Origin: Sedimenticola thiotaurini
GTDB taxonomy: Bacteria > Pseudomonadota > Gammaproteobacteria > Chromatiales > Chromatiaceae
Assembly (NCBI GenBank): GCA_007713595.1
Contig: VMRY01000003.1
Coordinates: 62,001-126,000, forward strand
Direction of reading: 5' to 3'
DNA length: 64,000 nt
The notes beneath the pieces are model-generated. The model was not told the origin of the DNA. It ran no database searches and saw nothing but the letters and a program-made list of their open reading frames with translations. The position numbers and the translations under genes are program-made. Below, piece after piece: positions 43,758 through 54,200 of the stretch (position 1 is the stretch's first letter; the number at the start of each line of letters is the position of its first letter).

Positions 43758-44972
43758 ATGAGTACTGTATTGATTATCGGGGCCGGTGGCGTAGGCCGTG
43801 TTGTTGTGCATAAATGCGCCCAGATACCGGAAGTGTTCAGTGAAATCCATCTGGCGAGTCGCACCCGCTCAAAATGTGACCAGATTGCAGCCGAAGTTAA
43901 AGAGAAGACTGGAAGGACAATCCACACCGCCCAAGTCGATGCCGACAATGTGCCTGAACTGGTGTCGCTTATAAACCAGATCAAACCAGCCATGGTGGTT
44001 AACGTCGCCTTGCCATACCAGGACCTGACCATCATGGATGCCTGTCTTGAGACAGGCGTTCATTATCTGGATACAGCCAATTACGAACCATTGGATGAAG
44101 CCAAATTTGAGTACAAATGGCAGTGGGCCTATCGCGAGCGCTTTGAACAGGCTGGCCTGATGGCATTACTTGGATCAGGTTTCGACCCGGGTGTCACCAA
44201 CGTATTCTGCGCCCACCTGCAGAAACACCACTTTGATCAGATCGATACGGTGGACATTCTAGACTGCAATGGCGGCGACCATGGTTACGCCTTTGCCACC
44301 AACTTCAATCCTGAGATCAACATCCGCGAAGTCACGGCCAATGGCCGCTATTTTGAGAATGGGGCATGGGTGGAAACCCAGCCGATGGAGATCCACCATA
44401 CCTTCGACTTCGAACAGGTCGGTCCGAAAAAGATGTACCTGCTCTATCACGAAGAGATGGAGTCACTGTCACAGAACATCCCGGATGTAAAACGCATGCG
44501 TTTCTGGATGACCTTTGGCGAAGCTTACCTCAAGCACCTGGAGGTATTCCGCAACATCGGGCTGGACTCCATTGAACCGATTCTATTCGAAGGCCGTGAG
44601 ATCGTACCGATCCAGTTCCTCAAGGCACTGCTGCCTGATCCCGCTTCACTGGGCCCCCGGACTGTCGGCAAAACCAATATCGGCGTGATCGCCAAGGGCT
44701 TCAAGGATGGCAAGCCGGTATCGCGCTATGTTTACAACATCTGTGACCATCAGGAGTGTTACAAAGAGACCTTCGCCCAAGGCGTCTCCTACACCACTGG
44801 CGTTCCCGCTATGATTGGCGCCATGATGATGTTGACTGGTCAGTGGATGAAGCCCGGCGTATGGAACATGGAACAGTTTGACCCAGACCCCTTCATGGCG
44901 GCACTAAACCAACACGGCTTACCCTGGACCGACATTGAAACAAATATTGATGTCGACTCACTTCCAGAATAA
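43758..44972 (+). CDS. Carboxynorspermidine/carboxyspermidine dehydrogenase
   Basis: This is a 404-residue saccharopine dehydrogenase-like enzyme (CANSDH/CASDH) that condenses aspartate semialdehyde with a diamine and reduces the product with NADPH. The N-terminal dinucleotide fold shows VLIIGAGGVGRVVVHKCAQ. Later parts are LGSGFDPGVTNVFCAH and DCNGGDHGYAFATNFNPE. ATG 43758 begins exactly at this fold. The decarboxylase gene follows 17 bases after the stop, so the pair makes norspermidine or spermidine by the alternative carboxy route found in Vibrio and others. Confidence 0.92.
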   Translation: MSTVLIIGAGGVGRVVVHKCAQIPEVFSEIHLASRTRSKCDQIAAEVKEKTGRTIHTAQVDADNVPELVSLINQIKPAMVVNVALPYQDLTIMDACLETGVHYLDTANYEPLDEAKFEYKWQWAYRERFEQAGLMALLGSGFDPGVTNVFCAHLQKHHFDQIDTVDILDCNGGDHGYAFATNFNPEINIREVTANGRYFENGAWVETQPMEIHHTFDFEQVGPKKMYLLYHEEMESLSQNIPDVKRMRFWMTFGEAYLKHLEVFRNIGLDSIEPILFEGREIVPIQFLKALLPDPASLGPRTVGKTNIGVIAKGFKDGKPVSRYVYNICDHQECYKETFAQGVSYTTGVPAMIGAMMMLTGQWMKPGVWNMEQFDPDPFMAALNQHGLPWTDIETNIDVDSLPE

Positions 44973-44989
44973 GGACTCTATTTAACAAC

Positions 44990-46120
44990 ATGGCACTCGA
45001 CATCTCACGGATCCCGACCCCTTGCTACGTGCTTGAAGAGACGAAGCTACGCGACAATCTGAAGATAATGGCACAGGTTCAGCAGGCATCGGGTGGTAAG
45101 ATCATCCTGGCACTGAAGGGTTACGCCATGTGGAGCACCTTCCCGATCATACGGGAGGTGCTGCATGGCTGCACTGCCAGCTCATTGAACGAGGCGCGCC
45201 TGGCAGCGGAAGAGTTTGGCAAAGAGGTGCATGTCTATGCCCCCGCCTATACCGATGCCGAGTTTCCAGAAATAGTTAAACTGGCCCACCATATCACCTT
45301 CAACTCCTTCAACCAGTGGCGCAGATTTGGACAGCAGGCATTGGATGCCGGCATCTCATGCGCCATTCGCGTAAACCCCCAGGTAGCCGAGGTTGATGTA
45401 GATATGTACAACCCCTGCGGCAGTACATCACGCCTCGGGGTGACGGCAGAGGAGTTCCAGCCAGAGGCGCTTGAAGGCATCGAGGGACTCCACTTCCATG
45501 CCCTTTGCGAATGTGGTGCCGACAGCCTGAAAAGGACCCTGACCGCTTTCGAGCAACGATTCGGTCAGTGGATCCCACAGATGAAGTGGATCAACTTTGG
45601 TGGCGGCCATCTGATGACCCGTGAAGGTTATGATATTGACCTGCTAATACGTCTGATCAAGGAGTTTCGCGCCCGTTACGATGTTGAGGTCTATCTGGAA
45701 CCTGGTGGTGCCGTAGGTTGGCAGACGGGCCCTCTGGTGGCTTCTGTGCTGGATATCGTACATAACAATATGGCGATTGCCATCCTCGATACCTCGGCGG
45801 CGGCACATATGCCTGATGTCCTGGAGATGCCCTATCGCCCAAAGATCAGACATGCAGGGGAGCCCGGTGACAAACCCTATACTTACCGGTTAGGCGGAAA
45901 CACCTGTCTGGCAGGCGATGTCATTGGTGATTACTCGTTTGATAAGCCGCTGCAAGTGGGCGACAAAATTGTGCTGGAAGATATGATCCACTACACCTTT
46001 GTAAAAAACACCACTTTCAACGGCGTCAATCTTCCCTCATTAGCTATCTGGACCGCTGAAGACCAGCTGCGAATGGTACGCACCTTCGGTTACCAGGAGT
46101 TCAAGAACCGACTCTCTTAA
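44990..46120 (+). CDS. nspC: Carboxynorspermidine decarboxylase NspC
   Basis: This is a 376-residue PLP decarboxylase of the alanine-racemase fold that removes the carboxyl group from carboxy(nor)spermidine. The PLP lysine is K43 in LALKGYAMWSTFP. Other landmarks are FHALCECGADSLKRTL, NFGGGHLMTREGYD, EPGGAVGW and GNTCLAGDVIGDYSF, which carries the cysteine of the second active-site half. It is the second gene of the polyamine pair. Confidence 0.94.
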   Translation: MALDISRIPTPCYVLEETKLRDNLKIMAQVQQASGGKIILALKGYAMWSTFPIIREVLHGCTASSLNEARLAAEEFGKEVHVYAPAYTDAEFPEIVKLAHHITFNSFNQWRRFGQQALDAGISCAIRVNPQVAEVDVDMYNPCGSTSRLGVTAEEFQPEALEGIEGLHFHALCECGADSLKRTLTAFEQRFGQWIPQMKWINFGGGHLMTREGYDIDLLIRLIKEFRARYDVEVYLEPGGAVGWQTGPLVASVLDIVHNNMAIAILDTSAAAHMPDVLEMPYRPKIRHAGEPGDKPYTYRLGGNTCLAGDVIGDYSFDKPLQVGDKIVLEDMIHYTFVKNTTFNGVNLPSLAIWTAEDQLRMVRTFGYQEFKNRLS

Positions 46121-46241
46121 TCCAGGCCCATGCCAGGGAAGGAGTCAGAGTCGAGCCGTGCGAAAAACCCGGTTCAATCCGCTTAAGGCAGGCGACCTGA
46201 CTCCGACCCATGAAATCATCCCGCCTGCATGCGCACGGCGC

Positions 46242-46658
46242 TTATGCCGAAACCAGCTCAAAGTCGTGGGTAATCTCTACCACCTGTCCCAGCATAATGG
46301 AGGCCGAGCAATATTTTTCAGCACTCAGCTTGATCGCCCGCGCCACGACCTTTTCTGTCAAACCAGGGCCTGCAACACGAAAATGCACATGAACCTTGGT
46401 AAACACCTTTGGATCCGTCTCGGCACGCTCCGCTTCCAGCTCAACCTCACAGAGTGAAACCTCGTTACGCCCCTTTCTCAGGATATGCACTACATCAAAC
46501 TGGGTACAACCACCCAAGCCTAAAAGCAGCATCTCCATCGGTCTAACGCCAAGATTTCGACCACCGAAATCGGGAGGGCCATCCATCACCACGGCATGTC
46601 CACTTCCCGATTCACCCACCATAAGGGTCTGTTCAACCCATTTTACCCGTGCTTTCAT
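46242..46658 (-). CDS. OsmC-family protein (YhfA-like)
   Basis: This is a 138-residue OsmC/Ohr-fold protein. MEMLLLGLGGCTQFDVVHIL carries the first conserved cysteine and AEKYCSASIML the second, the pair used for peroxide reduction in the superfamily. ATG 46658 (MKARVKWVEQTLMVGE) was chosen; a 13-residue longer frame has no support. It lies between the polyamine genes and the divergently oriented CRP-like gene, an arrangement resembling yhfA-crp in E. coli. Confidence 0.88.
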   Translation of the reverse strand: MKARVKWVEQTLMVGESGSGHAVVMDGPPDFGGRNLGVRPMEMLLLGLGGCTQFDVVHILRKGRNEVSLCEVELEAERAETDPKVFTKVHVHFRVAGPGLTEKVVARAIKLSAEKYCSASIMLGQVVEITHDFELVSA

Positions 46659-46775
46659 CACATACTCGCAAGTTAATAAAGGTTTGCAGCCTAGCATAGA
46701 TCGACAATTCGGAGGAGCTAACCTAGAATCCTATGTGGAACGTTTCATTCCCAGTCCTTAACCAGAAGGTCGCAC

Positions 46776-47429
46776 ATGAGTATTATCAAGCCACCAGAAC
46801 AAGATCCAGCTTTTCTAAAGCCGTTCCTATCGTTCTGCCATAGACGCCGCTATCCAGCCAAGACGGACATCATCCATCCGGGCGATCGAGCTGATATTCT
46901 CTACTATATAGTGGACGGATCAGTGACCATCCTGATTGAAGACGAGGATGGCAAAGAGATCATCCTGACCTATCTCAATAAGGGTGACTTTATCGGTGAG
47001 ATGGGGCTCTTCCTCTCCCAGTCCAACCGTAGCGTACTGGTACGCACCCGCTCAGACTGCATGCTGGCCGAGATCAGCTATGCGAGGTTAGAGCAGCTTT
47101 TCGACGGCGACCTCCGCCTTCATGCCAAGGATATTCTCTACGCCTTAGGCGGTCAGCTGACCCAACGGCTGATTCATACCAGCAGAAAGGTGGGCCACCT
47201 GGCATTTCTCGATGTCACAGGACGTGTTGCCGGCACACTGCTCGAATTATGCAAACAACCCGATGCAATGACCCATCCCGATGGCATGCAGATACGCATC
47301 ACACGTCAGGAGATTGGACGAATTGTCGGCTGTTCCCGGGAGATGGCTGGTCGTGTACTGAAGAATCTGGAAGAGCAGGGGCTGGTGTATGTAAAAGGCA
47401 AAACCATCGTGGTGTTTGGAACCCGCTGA
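46776..47429 (+). CDS. crp: CRP/Vfr-type cyclic AMP receptor protein
   Basis: This is a 217-residue CRP-family activator. The cyclic nucleotide pocket ([17 protein letters not shown]) has the arginine-serine pair that contacts cAMP in CRP. The C-terminal helix-turn-helix is [20 protein letters not shown], with recognition residues R, E and R as in CRP. OsmC is divergent, as in E. coli. It may control several operons in this window, but no clear consensus site was recognised. Confidence 0.92.
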   Translation: MSIIKPPEQDPAFLKPFLSFCHRRRYPAKTDIIHPGDRADILYYIVDGSVTILIEDEDGKEIILTYLNKGDFIGEMGLFLSQSNRSVLVRTRSDCMLAEISYARLEQLFDGDLRLHAKDILYALGGQLTQRLIHTSRKVGHLAFLDVTGRVAGTLLELCKQPDAMTHPDGMQIRITRQEIGRIVGCSREMAGRVLKNLEEQGLVYVKGKTIVVFGTR

Positions 47430-48458
47430 TCATTTCCTGACAGTTGTCGTTTCCCGCTTCAGATCATCAGCGGTCCCAAACGACTTATCGGGCCCCGCAG
47501 AAATTACGCGATAAAGCTGCGCTTCCGGTTCAAACCGAAGCGCAGTCCCCCATCCATCCAACATATCCTGATCTCCCATATTGAGGTCTTGTTGCAGCCT
47601 CTCCAGTGTAACTTGAGTCGGATTAAAACCGGATCCATACTGAATCATCCACACGCTAACCGATCTATTCAGCTGCTCCAGCCGCCGAACAGTCTGTGCA
47701 CGCTGCGGATCAACCGGGACAGCCGGCACGGTGGCGACCTCCGGCGGTGGCGCATCATCCAACAACAGCGGCACTAACAACCAGGCGGCAACGGCCACAA
47801 CAACTGCCGCACCTAACAGCATCAGCCGTTGATTTCGCTTTCCATCAGCAGTTGCCTCTTCCTTTGGGGCGGCCGCGTCCCCCCTGTCATAAAAAGTCCC
47901 TACATTTTCAGAATCATCCTCCGGCTTGAATTCAGCAACAGAGGCCGTAGAGGATTCCATCACTATTTCATCCGACCCTGAGTAATCATCCGGACTCACG
48001 ATAGCCATAGGCCGCGTGCTGTCATCCTCCGGGGTAAGCTCAGGCAGATCAAGTGTCAGGGGGCCGTCAGAGCTACCCGCGCGCCCCTCCGGCAAGTCAA
48101 GCGTCAACGGCTCATCGGCTTGCGAAAGTCCAGATTCCACCTTATCGGTTACAACCGAGGGCTCAGCAACAGGTGGCTGTTCGGATGGCGGCGCAGTCGC
48201 ATCGGACTTTTTCTGATCTTTGCTGCGCACAGGTTCCACAGAACACTCGGCTCCACGCTGTATAATCTTCTGCAGCAGACGTTCCGCCTTATCCTTTTCC
48301 AGTGCCTTTTTTATTCTGAACCGATCACCCTGTATCAGATGGCCCGCCTGATCGAGCGGTATTTTCAGGAGTTGCGCGAGAGACAGCTGAACTTCAGGGT
48401 GTTTAAACCCCTCAAGTAGCTTGCCACTGAATACAAGTTGATACTTCGTAGTAGACAT
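47430..48458 (-). CDS. Membrane protein with pseudopilin-like C-terminus
   Basis: This is a 342-residue protein of unknown function. Residues 1-78 (KYQLVFSGKLLEGF, FRIKKALEKDKAERLLQKI) form a small alpha/beta domain. Residues 80-210 are an acidic linker with PLTLDLPE repeated twice. Residues about 213-233 form one membrane helix (LMLLGAAVVVAVAAWLLVPLL). The remainder ends with DGWGTALRFEPEAQLYRV and SAGPDKSFGTADD, which resembles the C-terminus of type II secretion pseudopilin GspG. It is therefore probably cytoplasmic at the N-terminus and periplasmic at the C-terminus. Confidence 0.75.
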   Translation of the reverse strand: MSTTKYQLVFSGKLLEGFKHPEVQLSLAQLLKIPLDQAGHLIQGDRFRIKKALEKDKAERLLQKIIQRGAECSVEPVRSKDQKKSDATAPPSEQPPVAEPSVVTDKVESGLSQADEPLTLDLPEGRAGSSDGPLTLDLPELTPEDDSTRPMAIVSPDDYSGSDEIVMESSTASVAEFKPEDDSENVGTFYDRGDAAAPKEEATADGKRNQRLMLLGAAVVVAVAAWLLVPLLLDDAPPPEVATVPAVPVDPQRAQTVRRLEQLNRSVSVWMIQYGSGFNPTQVTLERLQQDLNMGDQDMLDGWGTALRFEPEAQLYRVISAGPDKSFGTADDLKRETTTVRK

Positions 48459-48537
48459 TATTATTGTTTAATTCGTCATTTAAAGTTATTAAAACAGCTT
48501 AAGGCTAGCATAGGCAGCGAATTCTTTTCTAGCTGAA

Positions 48538-48984
48538 TCAATCAATAAGGGCCACTTTCAAAACCACCCCATCGACATCCACCACCTTCACCCGTGCGCC
48601 AGCCGGACAATCAGCACCACTGATCTTCCAGATTGAGTCATCTACCTTGATTTTACCCTGGCCATTTACCATCGGCTCAGACAGGGTAAATATGCGATCG
48701 ATGTACTGTTCGCCACGCCTGTTGAGTCGCGGCTGATCACTCTTGGTGGGGTTTTTCACCAGGTACAAGCGCCATGCAACAATGCTCGCCACGCTGAACA
48801 GGGCAAAAACAAGCAGCTGAATCTCCCAGCCTACATCCGGGACCGCAAATAACATAAACCCGACTACGCCAGCCGAAATGCCCAGCCAGAGAAAAAAGGC
48901 CCCTGGTGAAAATACCTCCAACACAATCAGGATCACACCCAGCACCCACCAGTGCCAGTATGTAGCGCTCTCAAGAAACTCCAT
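48538..48984 (-). CDS. NfeD-family membrane protein
   Basis: This is a 148-residue protein with two to three N-terminal helices (WHWWVLGVILIVLEVFSPGA, then PDVGWEIQLLVFALFSVAS) and a C-terminal OB-fold domain (GQGKIKVDDSIWKISG, GARVKVVDVDGVVLKV). NfeD proteins pair with SPFH proteins and may serve in membrane quality control. The start shares one base with the stop of the SPFH gene at 48984, so the two are translationally coupled. Confidence 0.92.
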   Translation of the reverse strand: MEFLESATYWHWWVLGVILIVLEVFSPGAFFLWLGISAGVVGFMLFAVPDVGWEIQLLVFALFSVASIVAWRLYLVKNPTKSDQPRLNRRGEQYIDRIFTLSEPMVNGQGKIKVDDSIWKISGADCPAGARVKVVDVDGVVLKVALID

Positions 48985-49907
48985 CAGGGTTCACTCCGCA
49001 AGTTCTTGCCTGCAGCCTGTTTTGCGATCTCTGCAATACCGGCAACCGAACCAATCAATGAGGAGGCCTCGAGTGGCATCATGATGACCTTCTGGTTAGG
49101 TGCAGAAGCGATATCCTTCAGTGCCTCGGTATATTTCTGTGCCACAAAATAGTTAATCGCATTGACATCGCCCTTGGCGATCGCCTGCGACACCATCAGG
49201 GTCGCTTTAGCCTCTGCCTCTGCAAGGCGTTCTCGCGCCTCTGCCTCTCTGAATGCAGCCTCCCGCTCACCCTCGGCCTCCAGAATGGCGGCCTGCTTTT
49301 CACCCTCTGCCTTCAGGATCGCCGCCTGACGGTGGCCTTCGGCTTCCAGAATCTGCGCCCGTTTTTCACGCTCTGCTTTCATCTGCCGCGCCATCGAGTC
49401 CACCAGATCCCGAGGCGGGGAGATGTCCTTTATCTCAATTCGAGTAACCTTGATGCCCCAGGGGGTGGTCGCATCATCGACTACCTCAAGCAACTTCGCA
49501 TTAATATGATCACGCATGGAGAGCAACTCATCCAGATCCATTGAGCCCATAACGGTTCGAATATTGGTCATGGTGAGATTCAATATCGCATGAGTCAGCT
49601 GACTCACCTCATATGCCGCCTTGGCCGCATCCAGAATCTGGAAGAAGACCACGCCATCCACCGTCACCATGGCATTGTCCTTGGTTATCACCTCCTGCGA
49701 GGGGACATCCAGTACCTGCTCCATCATATTCAGTTTGGCGCCGATGATATCCACCAGAGGGACAATCAGGTTGAGGCCTGGACGCAGTGTCTTGGTATAA
49801 CGACCAAACCGCTCCACCGTATATTCCATACCCTGCGGTACCCGTTTGGCTCCCAGGACGACGATCACAACCGCCAATACCAATACCGCTATTGCAAAAA
49901 GCTCCAT
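48984..49907 (-). CDS. SPFH/Band 7 (stomatin-like) protein, QmcA-type
   Basis: This is a 307-residue membrane-anchored protein with one N-terminal helix ([19 protein letters not shown]), the Band 7 domain (about 25-190) and a long coiled coil ([20 protein letters not shown]). Such proteins form oligomeric cages in the membrane and bind proteases such as FtsH. It ends in the NfeD start. E. coli qmcA (ybbK) is likewise paired with an NfeD gene. Confidence 0.93.
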   Translation of the reverse strand: MELFAIAVLVLAVVIVVLGAKRVPQGMEYTVERFGRYTKTLRPGLNLIVPLVDIIGAKLNMMEQVLDVPSQEVITKDNAMVTVDGVVFFQILDAAKAAYEVSQLTHAILNLTMTNIRTVMGSMDLDELLSMRDHINAKLLEVVDDATTPWGIKVTRIEIKDISPPRDLVDSMARQMKAEREKRAQILEAEGHRQAAILKAEGEKQAAILEAEGEREAAFREAEARERLAEAEAKATLMVSQAIAKGDVNAINYFVAQKYTEALKDIASAPNQKVIMMPLEASSLIGSVAGIAEIAKQAAGKNLRSEP

Positions 49908-50047
49908 TATCTCTCTCCATTATGGGATCTGCCTGAAGTATACCTGCCTTATAGAGTCAGGCGACATGCAAGAAAACCGTTCAATCATCAATATCTAACG
50001 TTTCTGAGTCAAATGACTTTTTAAGGTCTTACGATTCTCTATCTTGA

Positions 50048-50063
50048 ACCGCGCAGTCGCGGT
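50048..50063. promoter_or_regulatory. 16-bp palindrome between SPFH and RND operons
   Basis: ACCGCG and CGCGGT flank CAGT, a perfect 6-bp inverted repeat in an otherwise AT-rich divergent region (49908-50185) without genes. It could be an operator for the RND operon, which has no local regulator gene, or part of a leader structure. Confidence 0.4.
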
Positions 50064-50185
50064 AGGATATAAATATAAAATTGGATTTCGATAAACGATT
50101 CAAATAAAAAGAATATTTATTCAGCTTATGGATAGAGTGATCCCTCCTATCATTCATGAGCCGGACAGAGGAGACAGGATCTGAC

Positions 50186-51229
50186 ATGACGCGCCTCCCT
50201 TTTTTACTCATTCTGGTCATTGGCTTCTGCTGCCCGCTGCTGGCGGCTGAGACAGAAGCCACGGGCATCGCTCAACTGACTAAAATCCCTAGCGAGTACC
50301 ACTTTGACGGCATCGTTGAGGCGACACAGCAGTCAACCATCTCTGCTCAGACCCAGGGACAAGTGATCGAGATCCTGGCGGATGTGGATGACTTTGTCGA
50401 ACAGGGCGCTGTCATCATCCGTCTCAGAGACACTGAACAGCAGGCCCGCCTGGAGCAGGCCAAGGCAGAGCTAAAGGCCGCCAACGCCCAACTTCAGGAA
50501 GCAGGTAAAGAGTTTGAACGCACCCGGGAGATCTTTACACGAAAACTGGTGGCCCAGGCGGCCATGGATAAGGCGACAGCATCACTGAAGTCCGCAAAAG
50601 CGCGTCAGGAAGCCACCAGTGCCGCACTCGCACAGGCGGAAGAACAGCTGGCCTACACACAGGTTCGTGCTCCCTATTCCGGTATTGTGACGGAACGTCT
50701 GATTGAATTGGGTGAAACGGCATCGCCCGGACAGAAGCTGATCAGCGGCATCTCACTGGAGTTGTTACGGGTGAGCGTCGATATACCCCAGAGCCTGATA
50801 CCCGCCATCCGACAGCAGCCAAAGGCTCGGATAACCCTCCCTGGCAACCGCACCGTGACAGCGGAATCAGTTACTATCTTTCCATTTGCCGATCCGTCAA
50901 GCGGGACTTTCAAGGTGCGGCTAAAGCTGCCTGCAGGTGTCACCGATCTGTTCCCGGGGATGCTGGTCAAGACAGATTTCGAGATTGGGCAGACAGAAGT
51001 GTTACTCATACCAGCGGCCAGCGTCGTCTATCGCAGTGAAGTAACCGCTGTTTATGTTATCGGCGCTGACAACCAAATAACGTTGCGACATATCCAGGCA
51101 GGACAAAAACGTAATGGCTCCAAGATAGAAGTCCTCTCGGGATTAGCGGCAGGTGAGCGGATTGCCCTTGATCCGGTTGCCGCGGGCAGCCAGCTGATGC
51201 AGCAATCCAAAGAGAGTTCAAATGAGTAA
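50186..51229 (+). CDS. RND efflux periplasmic adaptor (second system)
   Basis: This is a 347-residue membrane fusion protein with signal peptide (PFLLILVIGFCCPLLA), lipoyl domain halves (ISAQTQGQVIEILADVDD and VRAPYSGIVTERLIELGE), a long coiled-coil hairpin and beta-barrel domains. ATG 50186 follows a GGAG/AGGA-rich stretch; ATG 50156 would add ten residues before the signal peptide. Its last eight bases overlap the start of the pump gene. It has little sequence in common with the adaptor at 2.6 kb beyond the domain plan. Confidence 0.9.
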   Translation: MTRLPFLLILVIGFCCPLLAAETEATGIAQLTKIPSEYHFDGIVEATQQSTISAQTQGQVIEILADVDDFVEQGAVIIRLRDTEQQARLEQAKAELKAANAQLQEAGKEFERTREIFTRKLVAQAAMDKATASLKSAKARQEATSAALAQAEEQLAYTQVRAPYSGIVTERLIELGETASPGQKLISGISLELLRVSVDIPQSLIPAIRQQPKARITLPGNRTVTAESVTIFPFADPSSGTFKVRLKLPAGVTDLFPGMLVKTDFEIGQTEVLLIPAASVVYRSEVTAVYVIGADNQITLRHIQAGQKRNGSKIEVLSGLAAGERIALDPVAAGSQLMQQSKESSNE

Positions 51230-54200
51230 GCTCGGTCTTTCGGGTTCCATTGCAGCACGTTTCTTGACAACGGAGATAACACCGCTTCTGGCGTTAGTGG
51301 GTCTGCTGCTTGGCCTGTTTGCCATCCTGGTAACACCACGGGAGGAGGAGCCACAGATCAATGTCACCTTCGCCAATGTCTTTATCCCCTTCCCTGGTGC
51401 AACCGCTACTGAAATCGAAAACCTAGTCGCCACGCCAGCCGAGCAGGTCCTCTCCGAGATTGAGGATATCAAGCATATCTACTCTACATCACAGCCCGGC
51501 ATGGCCATACTCACCCTGCAATATCGGGTGGGCGTTGAACGTACGGATGCCATCGTGCGTCTCTATAACAAGATCTTCTCAAACCAGGACTGGTTACCCA
51601 ATAACCTTGGCGTAGGGCAACCTATTATCAAACCAAAGGGGATTGATGATGTACCGATTGTCACGCTTACACTGCGTTCAGACAATCCAGCCACAGGCGC
51701 CTATGAGCTAGGCCAGGTGGCCCATGCTATTGAGGCCGAGCTGAAGCGGGTTCCAGGTACCCGTGACATCTATACCATTGGTGTACCGACCCGGGTGGTC
51801 AGTGTCCATCTCAATCCACAGGCATTGGCGGGCTACGGCATCGATCTGAACCAGCTCAGACGGGCTCTCCAGTCAGGTAATAGCGTCATGGATAATATGG
51901 CCATTACACGCGATAACCATGAAGTACTGGTACAAGCCGGCAGCTTTCTCACCAACAGCGAAGAGATCGGCGATCTGGTTGTAGCCAGTCATCAGGGCCA
52001 CCTGGTTTATCTGCGCGATGTCGCTGAAATCAGTCATGGCCCCGAGCAGCCTGATCAGTATGTCTGGCTGGGCGCGGGGCCTGGGGCCGCAGAGAAACAG
52101 CTCAATCTCTCATCAACCACCCCTGCCGTTACTATCGCAATCGCAAAAAAGCCCGGCACCAATGCGGTCGAGATTGCCAGTGCCGTTATCCAGCGATTCG
52201 ACCAGCTGAAGGGCACCTTCATACCCAGTGATGTCAAGGCGACTGTCACGCGTAATTACGGAGAAACGGCGGATACCAAGGCGAAACAACTGATCAGCAA
52301 ACTGATCTTTGCTACCGCCTCGGTGATCCTTCTGGTGCTGTTTGCCTTGGGTTGGCGTGAAGCTCTGATCGTCGGGGCCGCAGTGGTAGTCACTCTGGCT
52401 ATTACACTGTTTGCCTCCTGGGCTTGGGGATTCACCTTGAACAGGGTCTCCCTGTTCGCCCTGATCTTCTCCATCGGTATTCTGGTGGATGACGCCATTG
52501 TGGTGGTCGAGAACATACACCGCCATCTGGTGATCGGTTCCCGCACACTGCTTGAGGCGATTCCAGCGGCGGTTGATGAAGTGGGTGGCCCCACCATCCT
52601 GGCCACTTTTACTGTAATCGCCGCCCTGCTTCCCATGGCGTTTGTCACCGGTTTGATGGGACCCTACATGAGTCCGATACCGATCAACGCCTCACTTGGT
52701 ATGCTGATCTCACTGGCGGTTGCCTTTATCTTTACCCCCTGGCTGACCTACAAGGCGCTTGGCAAAGTGAGCCATAACCTCAGTGCACATGATGCAAATC
52801 AGCCCAACGATACATGGATCAGCCGCCTGTTTAACCGCATCATGCCACCCTTCCTTCTGGGCAGTCGGGGCCGGGGTATGCGCTGGTTACTGTTGCTGTC
52901 CGTGCTTGTTTTGATCGCCGGTTCATTCGCCTTGGTGGCCAACCAGTCCGTGGTACTGAAGATGCTGCCGTTTGATAACAAATCAGAGTTCCAGGTTGTG
53001 CTTGATATGCCGGAAGGGACCAGTCTGGAGCAGACGACCCGGGTGCTGGACAGCATGGGCCGCTATCTGGGTGGTATCCCGGAAGTGACCGACTATCAGG
53101 TGTACGCCGGCACCGCCGCGCCTATCAGCTTCAATGGATTGGTAAGGCAGTACTATCTGCGCAAAGGCGCAAATCTCGGCGATATCCAGGTCAATCTTCT
53201 GGATAAGAAACTGCGTGAACGCAAAAGCCATGAAGTGGCATTGTCAGTCAGGACCCCACTGCAAGAGATCGCCAATAAATTCGGGGGCAACGCCAAGATC
53301 GTTGAGCTGCCTCCTGGACCACCGGTCCAGGCACCGCTGGTCGGTGAGGTTTACGGGATCGATTACACCGGACAGATAGGCCAGGCCAAAGCATTGCGTA
53401 AGCTGTTTGAATCAACGCCGGACATTGTGGATGTCGATGACTCCGTCGAATACCCTTCAGAAAAAATCCTGCTTCAGGTAGACAGAGCAAAGGCGGCCCG
53501 GCTTGGTATTTCACAAGCAGAAATCACCCGAACCCTCAGTATGCTGCTGGCGGGCGAGGATGTCAGCTTTCTGCATGGTGAAAATCTCAAGTATGCTGTA
53601 CCAATCCGAGTGGAATACACCCCGGCAGATAAAACGGATATCACGCAACTTTTAACGCTACGCATCGCGTCCGAAAGCGGAAAACAGGTACCACTGTCAG
53701 AGATCGTCACGGCCATACCAAATCAGCGGGCACATGCCATCTATCACAAGGACCTGCTACCGGTTGTTTATGTTACCGGCGATATGGCGGGGGAGACTGA
53801 CAGCCCGCTGTACGGTCTGTTCGCCATCTCGGATCAGCTAAAACAGCAGGACGGGCTTGAACAGTGGTTTTTGAGCCAACCTGTAAACCCCTATAAATAC
53901 AGCCTGAAGTGGGACGGCGAGTGGCAGGTCACTTATGAGACCTTCCGGGATATGGGTATCGCCTATACGGTGGGACTGCTACTGATCTACCTGTTGGTGG
54001 TCGCCCAGTTCCGCTCCTACCTGGTACCCCTTGTCATTATGGCCCCAATCCCCCTGACCCTGATCGGCATCCTGCCTGGACACGCCTTGCTGGACAGACA
54101 ATTCACCGCCACATCAATGATCGGCATGATCGCACTGGCCGGGATCATCGTACGTAACTCGATCCTGTTGGTGGATTTCATCAATCAGCAGGTGAGGGAG

